From: Pomacea canaliculata
Taxonomy: Eukaryota > Mollusca > Gastropoda > Architaenioglossa > Ampullariidae
Direction of reading: 5' to 3'
Length of the DNA stretch: 64,000 nucleotides
Assembly: GCF_003073045.1 (NCBI RefSeq)
Contig: NC_037590.1
Span: 20,239,708-20,303,707 of the forward strand
Made by a program: the position numbers and the translations under genes
Part shown: piece after piece, positions 39,918-50,845 of the stretch
Layout of the letters: the number at the start of each line of letters is the position of its first letter
Position numbering within the stretch: position 1 is the first letter of the stretch
Notes under the pieces: generated by a model
The model's input: only the letters and a program-made list of their open reading frames with translations
What the model was told of the DNA's origin: nothing
Database searches by the model: none

Positions 39918-42900
39918 ATGGAGTTTCTGTCTCTCATTGACCTGCCCGTGTCCCTTGTGCTGGTCCTGTTAGCAGGCTTCTTGTTCTACCTGTGAGTATC
40001 GAAGAAGTAACGCTGAATTTTTAACTTCTACAAAAGAGACAAAAGAGGATAAGAACATTAAGAGATATAATAATAATATAATAATATATAATATTATAAG
40101 ATATATAAGGTAGCAGTAGTAGTAGAACAAGCCTAAATGAATTATTTTGAGAGGCATGACAAATAAAAAAGGAGGAATCTCTATTTACAAGGGTCACAGA
40201 GTAAGTAAAATTGTTTGTAGCAAAAGAAGAGCAATTCTCATCAGCATGAACCAAAGATAATGGGGGCGTGGAGAGACTGTGGGAGGTAGCCGAAAGGCCC
40301 AAGATCATCCGAGCAGGGCAGTGAGGGTAGAATATCTTTGTCGTGTTTTTTCGGAAATCTTGCCGGGTAGCGTAGAAGTCATAATTCTTGACAGCGAGAG
40401 GTCATCTTGGGAGGGAAGTGCTATCTCGTGCACTATCACCTGGAAATCAGTCTCGTTTGTTGTCTTTATTGTAGCTTCAGTTAGTGAGGCAATGTCATCC
40501 TTCGTGTTGGTGTCCGCAAGTATCTGGACGAGTGCCACGAGGGTGTAGAATTCCTCATTCTTCATGTACCCACCTGCGGCGGGCCTTTCCGTAAATGAGA
40601 GCAGTGCAAGTTGTGTAGTTCAAGTGAATCTTTAAGACAAATTTGTTAGAGCCATGTTCACGGATGCATTAGAAATCCTTTTCAATTTTGGTACACCTAA
40701 TTTCTGGAAAAAACTTCTGTTGGTACTGTTTAGCGTCGGTCGTCAAATGTAGTTTGGCCTTCTGACGCCATCTTGAGCGGGGAGGGCGCTTTTCTTCATT
40801 TGTGCTAAGTATTTTCTATACCAGCATATCTTTCAGAATAGTGAGCACATAGTTATAAACATAGACCATTGTATCTGTGGACTGTCTCAGATATGGAATT
40901 TGGCCCTACGGAGTGTGGAAGTCTCTGGGTGTTGATGGACCCAAACCGTCACCTTTCATTGGCAACCACTATCAGTTGGCTAGAGAGGTAAAGCTAACTA
41001 GTTAATGTGTTATCTGGTTCTATTCTCTAATGCTCTGTCTTTAAATGTGATAATTGTGTGAGTATGCCACGTTTGTGTTTAGTAACATGAGATAGAGAGT
41101 AATAAGGCGCACTTTGTATCATTATTAAATAAACTGTCTTCTTTAAAGTTTTAAGCAATTTCTTTTTAATTTTTCAGGGAGTCGAACCCTTTATTCAGAA
41201 GTGGTCGAAGAAATATGGACGCACATTTGGGTACGTTTTAAAGACCAGTTCTTACTGGTTTTTTTCGTTTAATATAAACTATTTAAGAAAGTATGGTTTT
41301 CTTTAGTCCATACATTTCTTTGAGATACTTTGCACATCTACCTCCTGTTATTGTATACTCTCATTACTGATGAGGTTTCCTCTTTTTACCTGTCGCTGTG
41401 TTAATCTTTAGTATTTTGCTTTAAATCTTGTTTTTATAGCGAATTAAATTTGTATTTCAGCATGTATTCTGGGCGCGTGCCACTGCTGGTAACCACCGAT
41501 CTAGACATTCTAAAACAAGTTCTTGTCAAAGATTTCAACAAGTTTACTGACCGATTTGTGAGTATAAAAAGTTATAGTTTATTAAAGTCATACAGCGCCA
41601 TTTAAATTTGAAATAAACAAATCAAATGTTACTTACCGCTGCAGATAATCTTCCCTTGGGAGTACGTGTACAAGAGACATCATTCAAACAGAATATTGTA
41701 ATCATACTTAGAAATTCAGTGTGTTTGCAAATAAAATAGGTATACAAAGCGTGGACAATATATATGCCTTATTTAACTTATGCTTTCCTTACTTTCCTGA
41801 CTTGAAATTTTCAGGAAAATATGGAGATTGCACCACAGGAAATGCGTTCGATGTTGCCCTTTACTACCGGCGGACAATGGAAAAGAATTCGACACATACT
41901 CACACCTACCTTTAGTACGGGAAAGTTGAAGCAGGTGAGCGCATCATTTGTCAATTAAGGTGCAAAGTAAGAGAGTTTCAGAGTTTGTCTTTGTGCAAGG
42001 TGTGTATAGCTCGTACACTAGTCCGACTGCTTGTCCCACCGAACTGATGACACCCTGTTAGTCGTGTCCAGAATTGTTAGAAGTCTCTTGCTTTGGGTCC
42101 CGAATGATGTGCATTTTCTGTCTCCCTTCCATTTCCAGGCTTTTCACTTTAGATTTTTAATTTCTTTCCATCTATTCTTACGTCATGGTTTATTTACTTT
42201 TTTAATTTTAATTAGTGGTTATACCTGTAGTGTTTTCGGAAATTCAGAAATAAAGCTACCTTACCGGCATGTTTATATATACATATATGCATCATCTAAA
42301 TATTTACACGTGAATTAACATATTACACACATTTTTTATTTCAAAGTTATTTTTATTGTTTACAGATGGAATACTATATCCAACGTTGCTGCATCCAGCT
42401 CACCAAAAACATCGAGGAAACTGTTCTGAGAGGTGAAAAGATAGATGTTAAAAGGTGAGAATTTTATCTTGTTATGGGCTTTGATGATATTTTATTTTAT
42501 TTCTGTATACTCTTGAAGCCAAGCGAATGGCTGTCTCCAAAATAAGATTGCATACATAGACGTGTGTATAGAATGTAGTCCTTTTCCGTTCATCTCAATT
42601 CTCCTTATTGTAAGGTAATATACCAATTTATTTTGTAAAATTTTTATCATACTTTTTTGCCAGAGTTTATGGTGGCTACACCATGGACGTGATAGCGGGT
42701 ACGGCGTTTGGTGTAGAAGTGAATTCTCAGACAGACCTCGACCATCCATTCGTCAGAGATGCAGGCAGTCTTGTGGCAGCCATTACCACTGACGAGGGAT
42801 TTTTACTCTCACTTTCAAGTACTTGCTAAAATTACATCTTAAGTTTACTAATAATTGATAACTTATTTAATTTACAACTTAACATTGCTTTCATTTATGT

Positions 42901-45900
42901 TTCTCTCCGACTCTCTTTTCTGAAATTTACAGAAGTAATCATTTTATTTTGAGAGTTGACAAAGTTAGCAGGTACTCATTCTAAGAGTTATAATTAGGAG
43001 GGAGTTTGTCATAATTTTGTGTTTTAATTATTAATTTACTGTTATCTATTTCTTATTTTTTTCAGAATCCGTTCCGTTACTGATACCGTTTATAAAAGTT
43101 TTGGTCACAAATTTTTTTCAACCAAGTGGATTGAAGTCGTTCACGGGAATCATTCACCGCATAATAGAAGAAAGGAAACTGGAAGGAAATATAAATGTAT
43201 GTGTAGGACAGCTGGGACACACAATTGTATGTCAGTGTAAATGTTTCTATCCATGTTTACCTTCACAATCTATACAAAAGAATAGAGGAGTATATATAGG
43301 ATTGCGGTAATACTTGTGCGTCAGCTTTTAAGTTTGTTTACATGTGTACCTTAACCACAATATAAAAGGAAAACTGGAGAGAAATAGAAATGTTTCTAGG
43401 ACTGCTGGGACACTTGTATGTCAGCGTGTATTTTTGTGAATATGTGTACCTACGTATTAAAAGTATCCAACGCTGGCATGTCTATCCACACACACACACA
43501 TATTAAAAAAACAATAACAACATACAACGTTCTCACGAGCTTAATAAACAGTTCAGACATTAATACTGCTTTCTCATCATTAATCTATATGATTGATAGT
43601 GTTTGTTTAAATAATTATTCTCACAAATTTTGTTTTGTTGTACAGAGAAAACCTGACTTTCTCCAGTTACTACTGAGCTGTGAGGAAAATCAGACTTCCG
43701 ACGGAGATCAAATGAATGGTAACTGATTTTGATTTTATGGAAGTCATTATTGTTTTGACCCGATTACAATTTTAATTGTTTACTTTAAGCGATTCTGAAG
43801 ACCTCATTTATTGCGATGCGCAATTGTGTCCTAGACAGCTCACTCTCGCAAGCACGCTCACAGACACACAGACAGACAGGCACACAGAGGCCCGGTGCCG
43901 GTGACGAGCCACATCGTCCCTCAGTCCACACATTGGCACGCACACGTGAGAACAGAAAAAAACACAAGCGTTTATTAATTACGGAAGAAAAGAAAGGAAA
44001 TAGAGCATTAAAAGAACAAAGCAGAAGTTCCCAGAAACAGAAGAGACAACCCAAAAAACATGCAAAGTCCTCCCTCTCCGACCACAACCTGGGGAAACGC
44101 GCCATGAGAACATGAATTGAGAGGGAACAATCAAGCGTGACGAACGTGCCAGAGACAGGGTAAGGGCTGAGCGATAGCCAGTAACCTTGCTAGGGGAGGT
44201 GCGGGTAAAACAAAGTAAAATAACAAACGGGCACTCGGCCTTGACGTTGAATTGAAGTAACGACGAAGAAATGATTAAATGAAGGAACGACGAAGTCCAG
44301 CGGCTCGTGACGTGGGTCCTTCTGTCGCTCACAGAAGATTGAGTTCAGAGACAAAATAAATAAATAAATAAAATAAAAAATCCACACCGCGCACAATGTC
44401 GTCTGCGCGTACTTTCCTTCTCGTCTGTTCGCTCGCCACAGCACACGGCAATTACGTGAAAAGGAAGAAATGGTGTAAAACGTGGTGATATAGAAATCCT
44501 CCGTCAGTCCTTGCTTTTGCAGGCAGCACGAGACACACGACAGTATTTGGACTAGAGACTTTTGTGAAAACGAGAACGTCTATCGAAATATTGAATGGAC
44601 ATCATTAAGAAGATGCTGATCGTTTTTGTTGCAGCTTTATCAAGAACTGAAGTCGTCGCACAAGCAGTGGCTTTTTTCATCGCTGGGTACGAAACGACAG
44701 CATCCACCCTGCAGTACATGGCCTACTGCCTGGCGCTGCACCCGGAGGTACAGGAGAAGATTGTGAGTGAAATCAAGGAACAGCTTGGCGATGTGAGTTT
44801 TGTTATCTCTCCTATGATGTTTTGCTGTCATCTATGTCTTAACCTTACGTTCATGTTATACCAGAGACGTTATACACGTCATGTTATACACACTTGTCAT
44901 GTTCAAAGTTTATGTCTTTAGCACCTATCGTGGCGCAACGGTTAGCGCTGTTAGCGCCTGTCAATACATTGAAGGTTGGCTGCCCTGAGTTCATTTCTCG
45001 TCTCGGGCACGCTGATCTTTCTCTGCACGTGGCGTCTGTTTACAGGGCTGGCTGCTTGCTGTAATAAAGCCTTAGTTGCTGACACGGCGTAAAACACCAA
45101 TTCCCCCCCCCCCTTAGCACCTATCACGATGTTGAAGATAGTAGAAGAAAGTTTAAATTGAACCGGAATCATTCACTTGAGAGAAAAGGGATGAAATGTA
45201 GTCTAATATATAAGGGAAAGCAAAAATTTGAATTAAAGAAAAATAAGTTATGTGGGAATAAGTTAAATGGATTCGATGTTTAATCAGGAGGTACCTACTC
45301 ACGAGGGCGTCACAAAGCTGAAATACTTGGACAGCGTCATCCACGAGACACTGAGGATGTATCCTCCCGGCGGCTCGTAAGTGTACTTGTTACTTTTGCT
45401 GTCACTTTTTTTGGTTAGAGCTAGACGTATACTAGGTGAGAATTGCCGTCATGTCTTCCTGAGTCTTTTTAATGCCGTCTTTCATCCGATTCATTTTTTT
45501 ACAATTTGTTCTAGGACATCTAACTATGTCAGCTATGACAACATAATAGAATGTAGCGACAACATTATCAGTGCACACACAAACACAACTCAACTGTCCT
45601 TACTTTATTGGCTACAAAATTGTTACTTTTGATTATCTGAATTTTGATAGAGCAGACAGAGTGGCATCTGAAGAGGTCACCATTAAAGGCATTACAATCC
45701 CAAAGGGAGCTGGAGTTATGGTTCCTATCGCCAATGTGATGAAAGACCCGGAGTACTTCCCTGAGCCTGACAAGTTCAAACCTGAACGGTGAGAGATAGC
45801 AAGGGTACTGCAAAGGCAAAACATAAATAAAATAAACAAACTGTAGCCTGTCACAGTTGAAGTGACTGGACAAGAATATAGGTTTGTAAATAATCCATTC

Positions 45901-46598
45901 ACAGATATGGTAAGCATGCAAAACACATGCAAGCAAATACAGATTGGTGGAAAATTAGCATTCTTGAGAATTTTATTCAGAAATGTAGTTCGGTGTTAAC
46001 CTTCAATCTACACTTGTGGGTTCTAAACGTTCAGGTAAAGGAAACGATTATATAATGCTCTGTGTGATGAGGAGTGAAGACATTTTTGCACAGGTTTTAC
46101 GAAGGGAGCGTCGATCCCATCTCATTCTTGGCATTCGGGTATGGTCCTCGTCTGTGTATCGGTATGCGTCTGTCTCTACTGGAGATGAAGATGGCCATGG
46201 TGCACGTGCTGAGGAGAGTGAAGTTTTTGAAGACAGACGACCTACAGGTGAGATAACCAAACTACCACCAAAGCACAGCTTCGTCTTTCCTGTACTACCA
46301 ACGCAATAAACTTGGCATAGAAATAATATAAAATAAGGCATTAAAAGATAAAGTTTAAAAGGTAATGTAGAAATGTAGATTTTAAAAATACAATTACGTA
46401 AACGTTAGAGTGTTAGTGTGAAAAAATGAGATTATAGGTACCACTGTACACGATTGTCTTCGATTACGTATTGATGAGTGTTATGTGTATAAAAGATGTT
46501 CATGTTTACAGGAAACTCTAAAGATAAAGCCTGGCTCACGTCTTAACATCCCAGACCAAGTCGTTGCCATCAGCGGTGTAATGCGAGAAACACGTTAA
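39918..46598 (+). CDS. P450-5: CYP3A-like cytochrome P450, 14 exons, intact
   Basis: Exons: 39918-39991, 40891-40987, 41178-41230, 41461-41557, 41815-41934, 42366-42454, 42664-42818, 43066-43196, 43646-43718, 44635-44792, 45288-45376, 45651-45788, 46094-46247, 46512-46598; 504 residues, no stops. The C-terminus is three residues shorter than in copies 1-4 and ends SGVMRETR. It has the N-terminal anchor, WKRIRH, I-helix AGYETT, ETLRMYPP, PERF and FGYGPRLCIG with the haem Cys. Its closest relative is P450-6, yet exon 3 (GVEPFIQKW) and intron 2 match P450-1/4, a sign of gene conversion. Intron 10 contains a SINE, intron 8 a duplicated exon 8 end, and intron 1 an antisense open frame. ER haem monooxygenase; substrate unknown. 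Confidence 0.93.
40305..40565 (-). other. Antisense open frame in P450-5 intron 1, conserved in P450-6
   Basis: A minus-strand frame of up to 86 codons. The core EEFYTLVALVQILADTN, followed by TKDDIASLTEATIKTTN and ETDFQVIVHEI, recurs in P450-6 intron 1 (minus strand, within 54834-55220) with changes E to A and Q to H and several silent changes. The family is not recognised. It may be a captured exon or retrocopy piece of another gene carried along when P450-5/6 duplicated. No upstream promoter or partner exon is visible. Confidence 0.35.
43366..43455 (+). pseudogene. Partial duplicate of the exon 8 end and donor in P450-5 intron 8
   Basis: About 170 bp after exon 8, the sequence repeats the end of exon 8 and the start of intron 8: GAAAACTGGAGAGAAATAG, then AAATGTTTCTAGGAC(T)GCTGGGACAC. 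A version lies in P450-6 at about 58624-58716. The duplicate resembles the exon 8 end of P450-3 more than that of its host gene. It lacks an acceptor and so should not be spliced in. It is a recombination scar. Confidence 0.65.
44930..45113 (+). mobile_element. tRNA-derived SINE in P450-5 intron 10
   Basis: The head TGGCGCAACGGTTAGCGC resembles a pol III A box (TRGYNNANNGG) and a degenerate B box lies about 60 bp later (GAGTTCATTTCTCG). The body ends GGCGTAAAACACCAATT and a C-rich tail. It is flanked by a 12-bp target-site duplication, TTAGCACCTATC (44918-44929 and 45114-45125). Intron 10 of P450-3 and P450-6 shows the unoccupied site (GTAGCACCCATC, TTGGCACCCATC). The combination of tRNA-like head, tail and duplication makes a SINE, not a working tRNA gene. 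Confidence 0.88.
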
Positions 46599-48090
46599 AC
46601 TGTCACACATTACATCCCTTTGTCAGGGCCTCACGTGGAAACGCTCATCAATGGGCATTGCAAGATTCAACACTTTTAGAAGTATTATCTTAGCCAGTAA
46701 TACGCTACTAAGAAGAAGGTGTGGTAAAGAAAAACTATTGTAGACATCTGTGATTACCCAATGAACAATTGGAAGTTGAAAGCTTAAACAATTTAATGTT
46801 GAAACCAGATGTTTATCTTCTGATCGGAAATCATTTCATGAGGACTGCGATTTTGTTGTGGAAGACTGCCTAATAGAAACTCACATTTTCTGTCATGTAA
46901 GTAAAAGCATTTTTGACATTATCGTAAAAGAATAGTCTCTTGATTTGGGTGGCTATGACACTAATGCAGTTATCAACGAAATTAATGCTCTGTTAACCCC
47001 ATCTCCTTGGCATTTTGTTCTGACCCTCGTTTGTGCACCGGCATGAGTCTGGCTGTGTTGGAGATGAAGTTTGCTTTTGTTCACGTGCTGACGAGAGAGA
47101 CGTTTATCAAAACGGATGATCTGCAGATGGGATGCGACAAACATGAACCAGTCTCATCTTTCTTACATTGCGAGCTCTACAAAGATAAATTAGTTAAAAG
47201 ATAAAAGGAAAAATACAACACAGGTTTACATAAACCATGGTCTTTTGAGATTTTTTTGGGTGTAAAGTACAGATTATTAGAATGTTAGCTTCCACTACTT
47301 CTAATTGCTTCCGATAACACACTTATAAATGTTTAAACCTTTTGTACTTGTCTATCATAAATCATAAAGATCAAGCATGGTTCGGTTTTAACCTCCTAGA
47401 TCAACTCACTGCCATCAATTGTGAAATGTGAGACACAGTCGACATACCTTAGAGTACAGTTATGGGGCCTCACAAGGAAATTCTCTGGAAAGGACTTATT
47501 TCTTCTTGAAGTTTTACTCAGAATGTAATGCAGTACTAACAGTCAGGAATCAGAAAGACATTAAAGACTACTTCTGGTTCTGTCCTACAAAGATGCAAAA
47601 TTCGAGGCTTAACTCATGAACTTTTTGAAATCAAAAGCATACCTGGTGATCAAAGTGCAATTCCGGGCTGATAATACGAGGAGTATGAAATTATTATCTT
47701 TACAGTTATGAGATTACCAAAGGAAGGCGTAAAATCTGTGTAATATTTATACAAAAATATTTGTACACTTTTGTAAAAACTCAGTCTTTGAAAACGAGTA
47801 AATAATATACAGATAACTTGTAATTTAAAAAAATATAGTAAAATAATTTTTAAAATCAGTGCACTGCATGTATAAGTTAAAATGGGTAACTAATATATAT
47901 ATAGTTAACTTGTTATATATGTTGTAGTATAATACTATTAAGAGTTAATACACTGAACATATTTATTTTAATTGTTGTTTAATACAGTTGAAATGTTAAG
48001 CATTTCAGTTACTTCATGTTATTGCTCAGAAATAAATTTGTGTATATATATATAGGTACCGGATGTTTAGTATGTATATATGTATGAAAA
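46599..48090. other. 3' flank of P450-5, duplicated after P450-6
   Basis: Closely similar throughout to 62475-64000. Besides the exon 13/14 relic it is non-coding and AT-rich. A possible poly(A) signal AATAAA is at 48031. A segment starting near 48092 (TTGATTGATTCTTTATTGC) looks like the 3' end of a non-LTR element on the minus strand and also begins in the second copy just before the window ends, so it predates the duplication. Confidence 0.6.
46993..47452 (+). pseudogene. Old P450 relic (exons 13-14) after P450-5
   Basis: 46993-47126 is a decayed exon 13 (haem-loop region, still readable as FCSDPRLCTGMSLA, then KTDDLQ). About 47361-47452 is a decayed exon 14 (NLLDQLTAINCEM, then a stop codon in place of Arg). 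The donor after exon 13 reads AT instead of GT. It is closest to P450-2, whose end reads NLPDQVIAISGEMRDTANIA and whose 3' flank also matches here. The same stop and donor loss are in the relic at 62869-63360, so the gene was dead before the P450-5/6 block duplicated. Confidence 0.88.
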
Positions 48091-49309
48091 TTGATTGATT
48101 CTTTATTGCTTTAGCATAGCAAGCACTATATCTACATAATTGAATTCTAAACAACAACAGTTTAAAACTGACTTCTATAAACACATACACAAAGAGCTTA
48201 ATAGAAAAATATACCTACACAACACTGCATCTAGAAATATATCCAGGCACACACACACAAACTCCTACTTGTGCACCATCATCACAGACTTCAAACGCAT
48301 ATGAAAGTGGAGTCTCAAAAGAGAAAACATCATCAAGGCCACATGTCAAAGCAAACTTTACAATTTATATCAGTCTTCACCCTCCTCCCCAACATTCCCT
48401 CAACTGTTACACCATCCGCATAAAATCGCCATTCATACAACAGCACCAACGCACCAACACACACACACACAGAAGCTACTCTCAAAAAAAAAAAAGTTAG
48501 AAAAACAGTTAGCACAAAACTAAGGGAAAGAGAAAAATTATCAAGGTCTTTTTACAACACATGACAGACGTTTGTCTCTAACTTCAATCCAATACCTCGC
48601 ACACACGCACTCATTCTTACTCGACGGGTAGTAATGCCGGTTAGCTACGCAGGCGGTTATTCGCCGTTCCTTCAAGAATTCGTCTGGCAATATGGCGGTA
48701 ATTAAAGTTTACCTTGTTCTATTTTGCATGAAGCAATCAAAAATACCTTAGCCATGTGTTGCATTTGCTTCTATAAAGATTTAAACTGAAAAGTCAGTGA
48801 TATCAGTCAAACCGATTCTTGCTCAGTTTTAACCCTCTTTGGTTTTTTTTCATCAGATTTGTTGTTTTCTCCTCTTCATCCTAATTCGTTACTTTTTTTT
48901 AATAATAGCAAAACGAAAACGTTTGTAGGGTTCTTTTTTTTATTCTCGTCAAACATTTAACGCGTGGCACTTTTATAAAACATTCTTGCACACCAGGGTT
49001 TAAAAACTTGATATTTAAAGCAGTGCTTCATGTGGAAGACTGCAACTATGTATGGCAGTAATGGAATTAACTGAAATAAATACATTCATACTTCACAGCT
49101 GACGAAATGCACTGAAAGTACTTTCTGTCATTCTGTTGGTGTACTGAAAGTACTGAAAGCACGGATATCAATCTATCTCTGGACTACTTTCTGCTCATCG
49201 AAACCAACTCTTAACTTCGACGATGCGGGCTTTCAGGGCTCGACGAACCACGCAGCTGTTTAAAAGCAGGAGTCGCGATAAAGTTCTTACAATCAGCAAT
49301 ATACTTGAA
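48091..49309. other. Intergenic stretch with no recognised feature
   Basis: AT-rich sequence with short A/T runs and a few AC units (about 48250 and 48460). No exon similarity, no long open frame and no second copy in the window beyond the first 20 bases. Near 49110-49160 are three AGTACT-type motifs (CTGAAAGTACT) like those upstream of the P450 genes, here without a gene behind them. Confidence 0.5.
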
Positions 49310-49470
49310 AGAAAATGTCTGTAGCACCCATCCTGATGTTTACGGTACCAGGAAAAAGTAGAAAATGAAACAAAAATCATCCACTTGAAACAAGAGAGAT
49401 GAAATGTAGTGTAATATAGAAGAGAAAGCATGGATAAGAAAAAAAAAGCTATTGTAGGCATAAATACAAG
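49310..49470 (+). pseudogene. Displaced piece of P450 intron 10 between genes
   Basis: This segment (GTAGCACCCATCCTGATG onward) matches P450-3 intron 10 at about 28390-28545, including CATCCACTTGAAA and GATGAAATGTAG. It then breaks into sequence that matches the upstream flank at about 165-605. No exons accompany it. It marks an illegitimate or unequal recombination junction within the cluster. Confidence 0.7.
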
Positions 49471-49909
49471 TACAGTACTCGAAAGATGAAATACATACAA
49501 AATAACAAAATATACGTATTGACGAAAACCACACAGACACACACACGCGCGCACACATCTGTATATTATGAGTTACAGCTTTCGTGATTGGCAGGACACT
49601 TTCCAGCAAATATTAGGTATTTTGTATATTCTCTAGGAAGACTTTTAATGAGAATTGTTTTGTATCTTTTAGTGTGTGTAAAAGATAAAAGCATATTTGC
49701 TTAACTGATGAGTGTGTGTTAAAGTATACTTATCTATAAATTGTGTGAGCACTTTTCGATTTTATTGTGCATCTTATAGTTACTCTTTTTTTTTTGTTTT
49801 CTTATAAACAAATGCACAACACATAAATCACAATAAAATAATGCAATATTTCATAGTAGACTTTTATAAAAGTATGTTTCTGTCTGTTTTGCGTTAGTCT
49901 ATGTCTGAA

Positions 49910-50836
49910 GACTGGTGTAAGACAGGGTTGCATATTATCACCGACAATCTTCCTGATGGTCATAGACTGGGTTATTCGTAAGACGACCCAAGACAACAAC
50001 ACCGGTATCCAGTGGACCTTCACTAAACAGCTAGAAGACCTGGACTTTGCAGATGACATTAGTCTCCTATCTCATCGGCAGCAGCATGCACAAACCAAAC
50101 TGAGCAAGCTAGCAGAGGAAGCAGAAAAGACTGGCTTAAAGATCAACAAAAAGAAGACCGAAGTGATGAAATTCAACAACAAGCAAGAACTTCCAATTCA
50201 ACTTCAAGGAGAGAACATCCTAGAAACAGACCGCTTCACATATCTGGGGAGCATCGTCAGCAAGGATGGTGGAGCGGACGACATCAGAAGCCGCATAAAC
50301 AAGGCCAGGCATGCTTTCAACAGTCTGCGCCCCATCTGGAACTCCCGAGCATTATCCCTTCGCAGCAAGACCCGCATATTTAACACCAATGTGAAGGCAG
50401 TCCTACTGTATGGCTCTGAAACTTGGAGAGTGACAAGCACCATCAACAACAAGCTCCAGACCTTTACCAACCGATGCCTTCGCCATATTTTGAGAATAAG
50501 ATGGCCTGAGAGGATCTCCAACAGCAGCCTGTGGGAAAGAACTAACCAGAATGCCACTAGTCAAGACATCAAAAAGCGCAAGTGGGGCTGCATAGCACAC
50601 ACCCTGCACAAACCAGCTGACACCATTGCCAGGCAGGCACTTGACTGGAACCCACAGGGGAAGAGGACAGTTGGGAGGCCAAAACAGACTTGGAGAAGAT
50701 CAGTAGAGAGCGAGGCAAAGGCTGCCGGAACCACATGGGTCCAACTGAGGGGGGCTGCCCAAAACCGGGTTCGCTGGCGAGGTGTTGTTGCGGCCCTATG
50801 CTCCTCGAGGAGTAGCAAGGAATGATGACGATGATG
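49910..50836 (+). mobile_element. 5'-truncated LINE encoding the C-terminal part of reverse transcriptase
   Basis: An open frame from 49911 to the stop at 50823-50825 begins inside the RT domain with TGVRQGCILSPTIF, followed by the catalytic FADD box (LDFADDISLL), GLKINKKKTEVM and YLGSIV, then a C-terminal region with RKWGCIAHTL and GRPKQTWRRS. Endonuclease and the first RT motifs are missing. The clade (RTE- or CR1-like) is not resolved. It ends in a short ATG-rich tail and is flanked by the 9-bp target-site duplication ATGTCTGAA (49901-49909 and 50837-50845). The unbroken frame suggests recent insertion; the duplicated flanks at about 570-580 and 22135-22145 show the empty site. Confidence 0.93.
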
Positions 50837-50845
50837 ATGTCTGAA

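Noticed and set aside
42819-42824. Non-standard donor after P450-5 exon 7 (GTACTT) as a sign of decay
   Set aside because: It still begins GT, P450-6 has the same site, and the exon length and phase match all other copies, so it is probably used.
44930-45113. Possible tRNA gene
   Set aside because: The head resembles a tRNA promoter, but the long body, C-rich tail and flanking 12-bp duplication identify a SINE.
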